A stretch of 64,000 nt of DNA from assembly GCA_017940185.1 (NCBI GenBank), contig JAGAZE010000002.1, positions 23,604 to 87,603 on the forward strand, given 5' to 3'. The notes under the pieces are model-generated. The model did no database searches. It worked only from the letters and a program-made list of their open reading frames with translations, and was not told the DNA's origin. Below, piece by piece: positions 53,561 to 62,343 of this stretch. Both the position numbers and the translations under genes were made by a program. This DNA is from Bacteroidaceae bacterium (GTDB taxonomy: Bacteria; Bacteroidota; Bacteroidia; Bacteroidales; Bacteroidaceae). Numbering within the stretch: the stretch's first letter is position 1; each line of letters begins with the position of its first letter.

Positions 53561-54079
53561 TCAATACTCTTGCGGGAAGTCGAGTATGAGTCGTGTGGGG
53601 TTCTGGTGCACAAACTGATCTACCTTGTCGCGCTCTACGGTGTTGGTGTAGGTGTTTTCGCTCACCTTGATGCCCACCGTAGGACTATAGGCGGTGCATT
53701 TGTAGTGATAGCTGAAGTCGAAGTAGTCGGCTGGTGTGTAGGCATCGTTGTATTCGCTCTTGGCTACCAGTTCCATGTAGCATTTGAACACGGGTACGTC
53801 GTACTCTGTGGTAGCATCGAATGTCCATTCCGTCTGTCCTTCGTCGAGCGTCACCTTGTGTTCGATGCCATCGAGCGAGAGGTAGGTGATGTTGACATCG
53901 TAGAAGTGTGTGAGGTCGCTTCCCACGTCAAGACGATAATGTGCGTAAGTGTTGAATTGCGGTTTGTCAGGATCGTCTGATGGCGAGTTTTTCTTGTTGT
54001 CGTCGCCGCATGCCGTGAGGGTGAGCATGGCAGCCATGAGCAGTAGCAGTGAGGCTGCGGTAGTGAGTAACTTTTTCAT
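53561..54079 (-). CDS. Hypothetical lipoprotein
   Basis: 172 residues with lipobox LTLTAC (Cys24) followed by GDDNKKNSPSDDPDK, a hydrophilic linker. The mature domain has alternating strand segments (YRLDVGSDLTHFYDVNITYL, VPVFKCYMELVAKSEY, YHYKCTAYSP) and two cysteines that might form a disulfide. No family was recognised. It is last in a four-gene minus-strand operon, 24 bp after the HAD gene. Confidence 0.7.
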   Translation of the reverse strand: MKKLLTTAASLLLLMAAMLTLTACGDDNKKNSPSDDPDKPQFNTYAHYRLDVGSDLTHFYDVNITYLSLDGIEHKVTLDEGQTEWTFDATTEYDVPVFKCYMELVAKSEYNDAYTPADYFDFSYHYKCTAYSPTVGIKVSENTYTNTVERDKVDQFVHQNPTRLILDFPQEY

Positions 54080-54103
54080 TCTCAGCAGATTTATTGGTTT
54101 ATG

Positions 54104-54775
54104 TTAAATTTTATCTTTTGTGTTATCGTTCCACCATTGCAGTGCTTGGTGCATGTTGTCGAACACCTGTTGTGCTCCTTCTTGTTCGAGTGCCTGACGC
54201 TGCAGTGGTCCGGTGTTGACGGCCAGGGTGTAGCATCCTGCTGCCACGGCGGCGCGCACGCCCAAGGGGGCGTTTTCTATCACCAGTGTGTCGGCAGGCT
54301 GCGTGCCCACCTTCTCCATACCTTTTATGTATGGGTCGGGGTAGGGCTTGCCTCGGCTGACGTCATAGCTGGTTACGATGTTGTCGGGTTTGATGAGTCC
54401 TGGGAAGTCTTTGCTCAGTCGCTCAAAGAGGCTGCGTTGTCCGCTGCCCGTCACCACACCAATGTGCAGTCCGTCTGCATGCAGCTGGCGCATGAGGTTT
54501 TCCACACCGTCCACCTTCTCTATCTTGCCGTAGGTGAACACCAGCTCCGACTTATAGTCGTACATGCGCTGTGCCTCCTCGGGTGAGAGTCGGCGTCCGT
54601 GTTGCTGCTCCATCTTCATCTTCACGATATCGACGCCGCGCATACCTTCAAGCAGGAAGGCCTCTTCTTCCGCCATGTCGATGCCGAAGGCAGCCATGGC
54701 TTTGTGCCAGGCGCGGGCGTGATAGTACATGGAGTTGTAGAGCACGCCGTCCATGTCGAACAGTGCTGCTTTCAT
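54104..54775 (-). CDS. HAD-superfamily hydrolase (beta-phosphoglucomutase-like)
   Basis: 223 residues. Motif I is DMDGVL with the nucleophile Asp7 and acid/base Asp9; motif II is in VVTGSG; the conserved lysine follows in SRGKPYPDPYIKGME; motif III is in LVIENAPLGVRAA. The cap inserted after motif I classes it with beta-phosphoglucomutase and related sugar-phosphate phosphatases. Its position 5 bp after pgi suggests a role in sugar-phosphate metabolism, but the substrate is not known. Confidence 0.88.
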   Translation of the reverse strand: MKAALFDMDGVLYNSMYYHARAWHKAMAAFGIDMAEEEAFLLEGMRGVDIVKMKMEQQHGRRLSPEEAQRMYDYKSELVFTYGKIEKVDGVENLMRQLHADGLHIGVVTGSGQRSLFERLSKDFPGLIKPDNIVTSYDVSRGKPYPDPYIKGMEKVGTQPADTLVIENAPLGVRAAVAAGCYTLAVNTGPLQRQALEQEGAQQVFDNMHQALQWWNDNTKDKI

Positions 54776-54780
54776 CGGGC

Positions 54781-56067
54781 TTAATATCCGGGCTTGTTGA
54801 GCAGATGGAACATGTTCTTTTTGTATGCCTCCACGCCAGGTTGGTTGAAGGGGTTGACGCCGAGCACGAGTCCGCTCACGGCGCAGGCATATTCGAAGAA
54901 GTAGAACAGCTGCCCGATGTATTGTTCGTTGAGTTCGGGCATTACGATGCGCAGGTTGGGCACTCCGCCGTCCACATGTGCCATCTGTGTGCCCAGCTCT
55001 GCCATCTTGTTCACTTCGTCGATGCGTCGTCCTGCAAGATAGTTGAGTCCGTCGAGGTCTTGTGCATCGTCTGGTGCATGCAGTGTGTGTCGCGGCTGGC
55101 TGATGCTCAGCACGGTCTCAAACAGCAGGCGCTCGCCTTCTTGTATATACTGGCCCATGGAGTGGAGGTCGGTGGTGAAATCGCAGGCTGCGGGGAACAG
55201 TCCTTTTCCCTCCTTGCCCTCGCTTTCTCCGTAGAGTTGCTTCCACCATTCGGCGATGTAGTGCAGCTTGGGGTGGAAGTTGGCGAGCAGTTCCACCTTC
55301 TTTCCTGCGGCATAGAGTGCGTTGCGTGTGGCCACATACTGCATTGCGATGTTGTCGTGGCATGGTGTTGTGGTGCAGTGTTGCTCCATCTCTGCGGCAC
55401 CTGCCACGAGTGCGCGTATGTCGAAGCCTGCGCAGGCTATGGGCAGCAGTCCGACGGGGGTGAGCACTGAGAAGCGTCCGCCCACGTTGTCGGGGATGAC
55501 GAATGTCTTGTATCCTTCTTGCGTAGCCACCTCTCGTGCGGCGCCTTTGCGTGCGTCGGTGATGGCCACAATCACCTTGCGTGCCATGTCTTTGCCGCGC
55601 TGTGCTTCGCACTGTTGCTTGAGCAGTCGGAAGCTGAGTGCTGTCTCTGTGGTGGTGCCGCTCTTCGAGATGTTGATGATGCCGAAGCGCTTGTCTTTCA
55701 GGTATGCGGTAAGTTCAGCGAGATAGTCTTCGCTGATGTTGTTGCCGGCGTAGACGATGTTGGTCTTCGCGAAACTGTCGGCCAATGCTTCGATGACGGC
55801 GCGCGCGCCGAGATAGCTTCCTCCGATACCGGCTACGACGATGACGTCGCACTCGCTGCGCAGCAGGTCGGCGGTAGCTTGTATGTCGTTGAGTTCTCCA
55901 GCACTGATGCTGCCGGGCAGGTGCAGCCATCCCAGGAAGTCGTTGCCTGCACATGTGCCGGCTTCGAGGGCTTGCGCTGCCGACTGCATAACTGTTTCAT
56001 ACTTGGCTAGTGCCCCTTCGGGGAGGAATGGCAGCGCCTTGCTGATGTCGAGTGTGATGGTGTTCAT
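54781..56067 (-). CDS. pgi: Glucose-6-phosphate isomerase
   Basis: 428 residues. Conserved stretches include [39 protein letters not shown] (SIS fold sugar-phosphate binding), [17 protein letters not shown] and a C-terminal [20 protein letters not shown] with the catalytic region. The length is typical of the shorter bacterial enzymes. It interconverts glucose 6-phosphate and fructose 6-phosphate in the cytosol. It follows the 303-aa secreted protein by 18 bp and precedes the HAD gene by 5 bp. Confidence 0.95.
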   Translation of the reverse strand: MNTITLDISKALPFLPEGALAKYETVMQSAAQALEAGTCAGNDFLGWLHLPGSISAGELNDIQATADLLRSECDVIVVAGIGGSYLGARAVIEALADSFAKTNIVYAGNNISEDYLAELTAYLKDKRFGIINISKSGTTTETALSFRLLKQQCEAQRGKDMARKVIVAITDARKGAAREVATQEGYKTFVIPDNVGGRFSVLTPVGLLPIACAGFDIRALVAGAAEMEQHCTTTPCHDNIAMQYVATRNALYAAGKKVELLANFHPKLHYIAEWWKQLYGESEGKEGKGLFPAACDFTTDLHSMGQYIQEGERLLFETVLSISQPRHTLHAPDDAQDLDGLNYLAGRRIDEVNKMAELGTQMAHVDGGVPNLRIVMPELNEQYIGQLFYFFEYACAVSGLVLGVNPFNQPGVEAYKKNMFHLLNKPGY

Positions 56068-56085
56068 GATGGATTGGGGGGGATG

Positions 56086-56997
56086 TTATGGTTGTTTTTT
56101 GTTGGATTTCTTGTCTTTCTTTTTGCCTTTCTTTTTCGACTTATCTTCGTCCGTTACCGTGATGATGGACTTCGTTTCGTCCATATACACGAATCGGCTC
56201 TTCAACTTGGGGCTATAGACAATAAACGATTTTATTCCGTGCACGTCGCGTGCGTAGAGCAGATAGTTGCAGATGTCAGTAGGGGTGATGTAGGGATTGT
56301 TAGTCAGATGCGAGTGTATAGGCGTGACTGTTTCGCCGTCATGCGTTGCCTGAATGGCAAGAAGCGAGTTGTGGTAGCGTCTGAACGCCACTATATTATT
56401 GTCGTTGTCGAAGTCGATGCTGTAGTCGTTGCCGAAAGGTATCATGTTGTTTTGCACGGTTCCTGTCAAAATGTACAACCTGGTGATGTCGTCGTTGATA
56501 CGTATGATGTCAAAGTTGAAGTTGCCGAAGTCTTGTGGTATGCCGTTGATGCTGTCAGCCACATCTTGCATACGCGTCATGATGATGATTCTTCTTTCTA
56601 TCAGCTCTTTTTCTCTTTCAGTCAGATTTCGTATCGTATCAATGGGATTGTATTTATTTGCTCTCATGTCCCATTGCAGCTCGCACACGGTCTTGGTTTT
56701 GCTCTTGTCGGCAAACAGTGCTATCATGAGGCTGTCTTCTGCCATATAGGTGAGCGAGGCTCCCACTTCGTCGGGCTTGTGGTTGGCAAGCAGAAAGTCG
56801 GCAGCATTCCAATTTATCTTCTCATAGAAATAGAGACGGTGTCCTTCTTTTATAACACTGTCGTTGACGGTAAACAACTCTGCCAACGGCGGCAAATTGT
56901 CAAACGTGTTTTTCTGGGCATGGCACAGTGAAACAAACGCCAGAAGCAGCGATGCAAACAGGGTTTTCTGGAAACGGATATGTGTAATGGACAGCAT
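56086..56997 (-). CDS. Hypothetical secreted protein, first gene of the pgi operon
   Basis: 303 residues with a signal peptide (1-27, ending CHAQ). The middle has a KINWNAADFLLANHKPDEVG and TPIHSHLTNNPYITPTDIC segment and no known motif. The C-terminus is strikingly lysine-rich (KSKKKGKKKDKKSNKKQP). It is transcribed from a good promoter (57043-57073) just outside the repeat array, and lies 18 bp before pgi. The link to pgi is unexplained. No function is assigned. Confidence 0.7.
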   Translation of the reverse strand: MLSITHIRFQKTLFASLLLAFVSLCHAQKNTFDNLPPLAELFTVNDSVIKEGHRLYFYEKINWNAADFLLANHKPDEVGASLTYMAEDSLMIALFADKSKTKTVCELQWDMRANKYNPIDTIRNLTEREKELIERRIIIMTRMQDVADSINGIPQDFGNFNFDIIRINDDITRLYILTGTVQNNMIPFGNDYSIDFDNDNNIVAFRRYHNSLLAIQATHDGETVTPIHSHLTNNPYITPTDICNYLLYARDVHGIKSFIVYSPKLKSRFVYMDETKSIITVTDEDKSKKKGKKKDKKSNKKQP

Positions 56998-57042
56998 GGA
57001 ATGGCAAAAGGACTATGATAGTGTGAAAAGCCGTTATTTCTG

Positions 57043-57073
57043 CAAAGCTACGGAGTTTTGGCAGAATTGCAAA
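57043..57073 (-). promoter_or_regulatory. Promoter of the pgi operon
   Basis: On the minus strand TTTG (57070-57073) and TAGCTTTG (57043-57050) are spaced 19 bp. The -33 element is 9 bp from the 75-bp tandem repeat. Confidence 0.7.
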
Positions 57074-57081
57074 TAAAACAG

Positions 57082-57293
57082 CAACGTTTTCGATAAGCCC
57101 TGTGCATATCCAAGCTCGCTTGAGCTATGCCATGGCGAGAAAACGAAGAATGAAATACAACGTTTTCGATAAGCCCTGTGCATATCCAAGCTCGCTTGAG
57201 TTTGCCATGGCGAGAAAACGAAGAATGAAATTCAACGTTTTCGATAAGCCCTGTGCATATGCAAGTTCGCTTGAGCTATGCCATGGCGAGAAC
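57082..57293 (+). repeat. 75/76-bp tandem repeat, nearly three copies
   Basis: Copies begin at 57082, 57158 and 57233, each starting CAACGTTTTCGATAAGCCC and containing CAAG(C/T)TCGCTTGAG, a small palindrome, and GCCATGGCGAGAA. The third copy diverges after 57290; its expected end (ACGAAGAATGAAA) reappears at 57328 after an unrelated insert. A 30-bp stretch of the unit recurs at 62180-62209 with one mismatch. Confidence 0.88.
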
Positions 57294-57464
57294 CGCAGGT
57301 TGCTGGCGCGAAAGCGAAAAAGCAAAACGAAGAATGAAAATAAAGATTCTTCCCCCGCAGGTCATCGTTACCTTGCGGTGGAATATGCGTGCGATAGAAT
57401 TGCCGTTTTTCGCACTTGCCTACACCAGACGCGTCTATCGTGTTGCTTGTCAGTGCGTTGTCGA

Positions 57465-57502
57465 GGTGTAAGCAGTTTTCTGTTGCTTGCACTGCTTACA
57501 CC
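57465..57502. repeat. GTGTAAGC-type inverted repeat
   Basis: GGTGTAAGCAG (57465-57475) and CTGCTTACACC (57492-57502) are exact complements with a 16-nt loop. Same family as the 40.7-kb hairpins. Confidence 0.75.
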
Positions 57503-57548
57503 GCCTACACCATGCGCATGGGGGAGAAAACAAGGATGGCGCGGGGCC

Positions 57549-57720
57549 AGTGCTGCCCAATTGCATCAGGCAGGAACCCTCACATTGCAAGTATTGCCCA
57601 ATCATGCTGCAAGTGTTGCCCAATCGTATTGCAACTGTAGCCCGATTGCCCACCAAGTAAAGCCCAATCACGATGCAATCGGGCTACAGTTGCAATACGA
57701 TTGGGCAACACTTGCAATTG
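57549..57720. repeat. 22-bp repeat array with perfect 42-bp inverted repeat
   Basis: Units of 22 bp start at 57549, 57590, 57612, 57634 and 57656, each with a GCCCAAT or GCCCGAT core. 57608-57649 is repeated exactly in reverse complement at 57675-57716, with 25 bp between the arms, so the region can fold into a long hairpin or cruciform. Confidence 0.9.
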
Positions 57721-57760
57721 TCCCCCTTCTTCTTCCCGCTCCTTCCCCTCTATATAGGTG

Positions 57761-57845
57761 TAAGCGTGTGCAAGCGACCAAATTCGCTTGCACGCTCCAT
57801 GCGTCTGTGTTCCAGTGAGTTAGATTTGTCAGTGCAAGCGTGCAG
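57761..57845. repeat. GTGCAAGCG inverted repeats
   Basis: GTGCAAGCG (57768-57776) pairs with CGCTTGCAC (57785-57793), and a further GTGCAAGCGTGCA lies at about 57832-57844. Confidence 0.7.
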
Positions 57846-58115
57846 GCAAATTCACACACACACGTTTTGAAATGGGGCGACAGGTAGGGGTTACCCTATT
57901 GGATTTTCTTGGGAGTGCAGATGTCTCCGTTTGCGCTATTGCCTCTTTTCTACCCTGTTACTGCAGAGATGGACATCTGCGCTCCCCATGTTCCTCTGTG
58001 TGTACTGTGGCGCTCTGTGCTTTTTTGTGTTGGAAAAATCGGCAAGAGGACAAATGGGGAAATGTGGAGATGGTAAATAAATAGTAATTGTAAATCGTGA
58101 AATCGCAAATATTTT

Positions 58116-58123
58116 TACTTTTG
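58116..58123 (+). promoter_or_regulatory. Predicted -7 box for the DUF4421 gene
   Basis: TACTTTTG lies 76 bp before the ATG at 58200. No clear -33 element is seen. Confidence 0.5.
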
Positions 58124-58199
58124 CAGTGTATAAGTGTCTATTCCCATTGCCTACAGTGCCTACCCGGTTATTCTGCGGGTGTAGAAATCCTATTCCACC

Positions 58200-59189
58200 A
58201 TGAATCATCGTCTGTCTCTCTTTGTGTTTTTCCTTCTGTCGTCCTTGCCCATGTTTTCGCAGAGCAAGGGTGAGGTGTTGCGCCAGCGCGTCGACAGTGC
58301 GTTGGAGCAGCGCTACTACCGCATCCGCTACGACACGCTCTACATACAGCGTCCGCGCACGCGTCTCACGCTGAAGGCGCGTATGAATGTGTCGGGCAAC
58401 GCCGTGAAGACCTTTGAGGAGTATGACGGCGTGGATTTTCGCGCCGACCTGGAGACCGACAACCGCGCTACGTTCAGTCTCGGCGTGAGCTACAGCGGCA
58501 TATCGGTGGCGCTGGCGCTCAACCCCGCCAAGATAAGCGGCCGCAACAGCGACAAGGAGTATAACATCAACTACTACAGCAACCGCCTGAGCTTCGACGC
58601 CAGCTATCAGCGTTCGCACTCACTGCACGGCACTTACCGCATGGGCGACCGCCGCGTGCCCATCGAGCGGGGCGACGTGAAGATGTCGACGCTCAACATC
58701 GCCGGCTACTATACCTTCAACTACCGTCGCTTCTCGTATCCTGCCGCTTTCACGCAGTCGTATCTGCAGCGCCGTTCGGCGGGCTCGTGGCTGGCAGGCT
58801 TCAGCTATCAGGGTGCCACCATCAAGCACGACACCGACACGCTGAAGGGCATACCGAAGCTGCGTACCTTTGTAGGCAACTTTGCCATTGGCGGAGGCTA
58901 TGGCTACAATCTCGTGGCAGGCCGCCACTGGCTGTTCCACCTCTCGGCCATGCCCACACTCATCGTGTGGAACAGCAGCAACATCACCGTCGACGGGGAG
59001 AAGCAGAAGATGGGCTATCGCTTCCCCGAACTCATCTTCAACAGTCGTCTGGCAGTGGTGTTCAACGTGTCGGAGCGCTACTTCCTGGCGGCCACGGCGG
59101 TGATGAACCTGATGACCTACCATACGCGCCACTCCTTCGCAGCACAGAATAAATGGTACACGCGCGCGAGCTTCGGAGTGAGACTATAG
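58200..59189 (+). CDS. DUF4421-like outer membrane protein
   Basis: 329 residues with a signal peptide (1-20, ending FSQ). Beta-rich with alternating aromatic strands (FSLGVSYSGISVALALNP, YNINYYSNRLSFDASYQR, IGGGYGYNLVAGRHWLFHLS, LAVVFNVSERYFLAATAVMN), ending SFGVRL. It resembles DUF4421 proteins of Bacteroidetes, of unknown function and probably outer-membrane barrels. It sits between the repeat region and convergent gpsA and interrupts what is often a contiguous lysS-gpsA-pgi group. Confidence 0.75.
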   Translation: MNHRLSLFVFFLLSSLPMFSQSKGEVLRQRVDSALEQRYYRIRYDTLYIQRPRTRLTLKARMNVSGNAVKTFEEYDGVDFRADLETDNRATFSLGVSYSGISVALALNPAKISGRNSDKEYNINYYSNRLSFDASYQRSHSLHGTYRMGDRRVPIERGDVKMSTLNIAGYYTFNYRRFSYPAAFTQSYLQRRSAGSWLAGFSYQGATIKHDTDTLKGIPKLRTFVGNFAIGGGYGYNLVAGRHWLFHLSAMPTLIVWNSSNITVDGEKQKMGYRFPELIFNSRLAVVFNVSERYFLAATAVMNLMTYHTRHSFAAQNKWYTRASFGVRL

Positions 59190-59249
59190 TTGATTGACAA
59201 GTCGACGAGTTGTTGGTTTCGCCGGTTTGTATGCTTTGAGACACAGAGG

Positions 59250-59308
59250 ACACAAAGGCACGCTAAGTTTCACAAAGAAAGAATGTGAGCCTTAGCGTGC
59301 CTTTGTGT
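59250..59308. terminator. 18-bp inverted repeat between DUF4421 and gpsA
   Basis: 59250-59267 (ACACAAAGGCACGCTAAG) and 59291-59308 are exact complements with a 23-nt loop that contains a TTTCAC/GTGAG minor stem. Same family as the hairpin at 53402-53478; both lie between convergent genes. Confidence 0.75.
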
Positions 59309-59333
59309 TTCGTGTATCAGGTGAAAGAGTAAA

Positions 59334-60332
59334 TCACTTGATTTTTTCGGTGAGTTGTCGGATGGTGATTTGCGGTTGTCTTCTTTCGTACAGTATGGCG
59401 TGTACGGCATCGAGTATGGGCATGGGGGCTTGTATGCGTCGGTTGATCTCCTTCATGCACTTAGTGCCGAAGTATCCTTCGGCCACCATTTCCATTTCTA
59501 TCTGTGCTGCCTTGACGCTATAGCCTTTGCCTATCATGGTGCCGAAGACTCGGTTGCGTGAGAAGTTGGAGTAGCTGGTGACGAGCAGGTCGCCGATGTA
59601 TACGGAATCGTTGACGTTGCGCTGAGCCGGGCTGACGGTTTGCAGGAAAGTTTCCATTTCTCTTACGGCGTTGGCTATGAGCACGGCCTGGAAGTTGTCA
59701 CCGTATTTGAGCCCGTTGCACAGTCCTGCTGCTATGGCGTAGACGTTTTTGAGCACTGCGGCATACTCTATTCCTGTAACGTCGGTGCTGACGCTGGTTT
59801 TGATGAATGGGCTGTTGAGCAGTTGTGTGAAGGCTTGTGCGCGCTCGGTGTCGGTGCATCCTATGGTGAGATAGCTGAGTCGTTCGAGCGCCACCTCTTC
59901 GGCATGGCTCGGGCCGGCGATGCATGCTATCTGGCTGAATGGTATGTCGTAGACTTCGTGAAAGTATTCCGAGGGAATCATATTCTCGTCGGGCACGATG
60001 CCTTTGATGGCATTGACGATGAACTTGTCGCGCAGGTCGGCGCGCAGTTTGCGAAGGTGCGACTTCAGATAGGGCGATGGCGTGACGAAGATGAGCACGT
60101 CGTAGTTGCGTGCCACTTCGTTGATGTCGCTAGAGAAGTGTATTTCGTCGAGGTTGAAGTGTACGCTGGTGAGGTAGGCGGGGTTGTGTCCGAGTTCCTT
60201 GAAGTCCTCTATGCGGTCGTCGCGGCGCATATACCACCCTATGTGGTGGGTGTGCTCCACGACAATCTTGGCTATGGCTGTTGCCCAGCTGCCGCCGCCG
60301 ATGATGGCTATCTTATTGAAGGGTGAGGACAT
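59334..60332 (-). CDS. gpsA: Glycerol-3-phosphate dehydrogenase (NAD(P)+)
   Basis: 332 residues. The N-terminal Rossmann motif IIGGGSWATAIA (about 10-21), the FVTPSPYLKSHL segment, VNAIKGIVPDE, the catalytic lysine region AAVLKNVYAIAAG, and the C-terminal VEGYFGTK-like AEGYFGTKCMKE are all present. It reduces dihydroxyacetone phosphate to sn-glycerol 3-phosphate for phospholipid synthesis. It follows lysS by 32 bp on the same strand. Confidence 0.95.
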   Translation of the reverse strand: MSSPFNKIAIIGGGSWATAIAKIVVEHTHHIGWYMRRDDRIEDFKELGHNPAYLTSVHFNLDEIHFSSDINEVARNYDVLIFVTPSPYLKSHLRKLRADLRDKFIVNAIKGIVPDENMIPSEYFHEVYDIPFSQIACIAGPSHAEEVALERLSYLTIGCTDTERAQAFTQLLNSPFIKTSVSTDVTGIEYAAVLKNVYAIAAGLCNGLKYGDNFQAVLIANAVREMETFLQTVSPAQRNVNDSVYIGDLLVTSYSNFSRNRVFGTMIGKGYSVKAAQIEMEMVAEGYFGTKCMKEINRRIQAPMPILDAVHAILYERRQPQITIRQLTEKIK

Positions 60333-60364
60333 TGTCGAGTTGACGGGCTAATGTGTGGAAAGGG

Positions 60365-62149
60365 TTAACAAGTTGCAGTGCTGTCGGTATTTGCGCTTTC
60401 ACATTCTGCCGTTATCCACTGCTGCACTTGTTCCACGCTGGGCTTGTCGAGGCCGAGTTTGTACTTCTTGTTTACTTCTCCTATTTTCTGTTGCAGCCCT
60501 TGTGCTTTTTCGTTGCGTATGTCTTGTGTGAGATAGAATCCGCACTTGTTGAGCACTGGCACCCATTCTTCGGGCACTCCCAGTGCCTTCCATTCTTCTG
60601 TGGTGCTGCGCGGTGCGCGCTTCTCAGGTTTCATCTGCGGGAAGAGCAACACCTCTTGTATGTAGGTTTTGCCTGTCATGAGCATGACGAGACGGTCGAT
60701 GCCTATGCCTATTCCGCTTGTGGGTGGCATGCCATACTGCAGTGCGCGCAGGAAGTCGTGGTCGATGATCATGGCTTCGTCGTCGCCCTTGTCGGTGAGT
60801 CGCATCTGCTCTACGAAGCGTTCTTCCTGGTCGATGGGGTCGTTGAGCTCGCTGTAGGCGTTGGCCAGCTCCTTGCCGTTGACCATCAGCTCGAAGCGCT
60901 CGGTGAGTCCGGGCTTGGAGCGGTGCATCTTTGTGAGCGGAGACATCTCCACAGGGTAGTCGATGATGAAGGTGGGTTGTATGAAGGTGCCTTCGCAGAA
61001 CTCTCCGAAGAGTTCGTCGATAAGTTTTCCTTTTCCCATGGTGTCGTCGACGTCGAGCCCTTTCTCTTTGCAGAAAGCGCGCAGCTCGTCTTCGCTCTTG
61101 CCGTTGCAGTCGTAGCCAGTCTTCTCCCTGATGGCGTCGAGTATGGGCAGTCGGCGGTAGGGTGCTTTAAATGATATGACTTTGCCGTCGACTTCGCGCT
61201 CTGTGGTGCCGTTGACAGCGATGCAAATCTGCTCGAGCAGTTGCTCGGTGAAGGCCATCATCCAATTGTAGTCCTTATACTGCACATATAGTTCCATGCA
61301 TGTGAACTCGGGATTGTGGTTGCGGTCCATGCCTTCGTTGCGGAAGTTCTTGCCTATCTCGTAGACGCCTTCGAAGCCTCCGACGATGAGGCGCTTGAGG
61401 TACAGTTCGGTGGCTATGCGCATGTACATGTCTTGGTTGAGCGCATTGAAGTGCGTGGTGAAGGGGCGTGCGCTGGCACCTCCTGCTATGGCTTGCAGTG
61501 TGGGAGTCTCCACCTCGGTGTATCCTGCTTCGTCGAGCAGTCGTCGCATGGTGCGCAGCACGGTGGCACGCTGTAGGAACGTGTCTTTCACTCCCTCGTT
61601 CACCACGAGGTCGACATAGCGTTGGCGGTAGCGCAGTTCGGGGTCGTCGAACTTGTCGTAGGCCACGCCGTCCTTATATTTCACGATAGGCAGGGGCTTG
61701 AGACTCTTGGAGAGCACTGTCAGCTCGCGTGCGTGGACGGAGATTTCGCCTGTCTGTGTGCGGAAGACGCTGCCTCGCACGCCGATGAAGTCGCCGATGT
61801 CGAGCAGGCGCTTGAACACTACGTTGTACATCGTCTTATCTTCGTCGGGGCACAGGTCGTCGCGGGTGATGTACACCTGTATGCGCCCCTTCGAGTCTTG
61901 CAGTTCGGCAAAGCTTGCCTTTCCCATTACGCGGCGTCCCATCAGACGTCCGGCGATGCAGACGTCGAACTGCTGCTCTTCGCCTTCGGCGGCGTTGGCG
62001 TTCAGCTCATCGTAGCGCTGTTTGATGTCGGTGGAAAAAGCGTCGGTGGGATATTCGGCAGCGGGGTAGGGGTCGATGCCCATGTTGCGCAACTCTTGCA
62101 GGCTCTCGCGTCGGCCTATCTCTTGCTCACTGAGTTCTAGGATATTCAT
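60365..62149 (-). CDS. lysS: Lysyl-tRNA synthetase, class II
   Basis: 594 residues. The OB-fold anticodon domain (about 55-190, with AGRLMGRRVMGKASFAELQD) precedes the class II core: motif 1 in FLQRATVLRTMRRLLDEAGY, motif 2 in IGKNFRNEGMDRNHNPEFTC, and motif 3 in GIGIGIDRLVMLMTG. It is longer than the E. coli enzyme (about 505) because of a C-terminal extension of about 80 residues (QDIRNEKAQGLQQKIGEVNK and beyond), common in Bacteroidetes. It charges tRNA-Lys and heads a lysS-gpsA operon. Confidence 0.95.
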   Translation of the reverse strand: MNILELSEQEIGRRESLQELRNMGIDPYPAAEYPTDAFSTDIKQRYDELNANAAEGEEQQFDVCIAGRLMGRRVMGKASFAELQDSKGRIQVYITRDDLCPDEDKTMYNVVFKRLLDIGDFIGVRGSVFRTQTGEISVHARELTVLSKSLKPLPIVKYKDGVAYDKFDDPELRYRQRYVDLVVNEGVKDTFLQRATVLRTMRRLLDEAGYTEVETPTLQAIAGGASARPFTTHFNALNQDMYMRIATELYLKRLIVGGFEGVYEIGKNFRNEGMDRNHNPEFTCMELYVQYKDYNWMMAFTEQLLEQICIAVNGTTEREVDGKVISFKAPYRRLPILDAIREKTGYDCNGKSEDELRAFCKEKGLDVDDTMGKGKLIDELFGEFCEGTFIQPTFIIDYPVEMSPLTKMHRSKPGLTERFELMVNGKELANAYSELNDPIDQEERFVEQMRLTDKGDDEAMIIDHDFLRALQYGMPPTSGIGIGIDRLVMLMTGKTYIQEVLLFPQMKPEKRAPRSTTEEWKALGVPEEWVPVLNKCGFYLTQDIRNEKAQGLQQKIGEVNKKYKLGLDKPSVEQVQQWITAECESANTDSTATC

Positions 62150-62179
62150 GATAGGTAAATGTTGGAAGCGTTTCCTTGG

Positions 62180-62209
62180 ATTTCATTCTTCGTTTTCTCG
62201 CCACGGCAT
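62180..62209 (-). repeat. 30-bp copy of the 57-kb tandem repeat in the lysS leader
   Basis: The reverse complement reads ATGCCGTGGCGAGAAAACGA and onward, matching 57127-57156 at 29 of 30 positions. It lies in the presumed 5' leader of lysS, between the -7 box (62269-62276) and the ATG at 62149. Confidence 0.8.
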
Positions 62210-62268
62210 TTGTGTGCGCATGCTGTTTTGTGCATGGTGGAACGAAAGGGTTGTTCGGATTAACCCGA

Positions 62269-62276
62269 CAAAGGTA
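62269..62276 (-). promoter_or_regulatory. Predicted -7 box of the lysS operon
   Basis: The minus strand reads TACCTTTG. The leader is about 115 nt. A TGTTTTAT near 62290-62297 may contribute to the -33 region. Confidence 0.5.
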
Positions 62277-62343
62277 GACATTATTTATAAAACAGTGCCT
62301 GCGCGTATGTCTTTTTATAAATAATGGCAGAATTGTTGTCCTG

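Larger units (their letters stand above)
56998..58199. other. 1.2-kb gene-free repeat region
   Basis: Order: pgi-operon promoter; a 75/76-bp tandem repeat (57082-57293); partial repeat copies and hairpins (57294-57502); a 22-bp tandem array ending in an inverted copy (57549-57720); GTGCAAGCG hairpins (57761-57845); then about 250 bp without clear features, except a GTAAATCGTGAAATCGC word (58090-58106) and the -7 box of the next gene (58116-58123). A long open frame at 57102-57818 is made of repeats. Confidence 0.8.

Noticed and set aside
57102-57818. 238-codon open frame on the plus strand in the repeat region
   Set aside because: It is built from the 75-bp tandem repeat, hairpins and 22-bp units; the translated product repeats the same peptide and has no domain or signal. 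It is not a gene.
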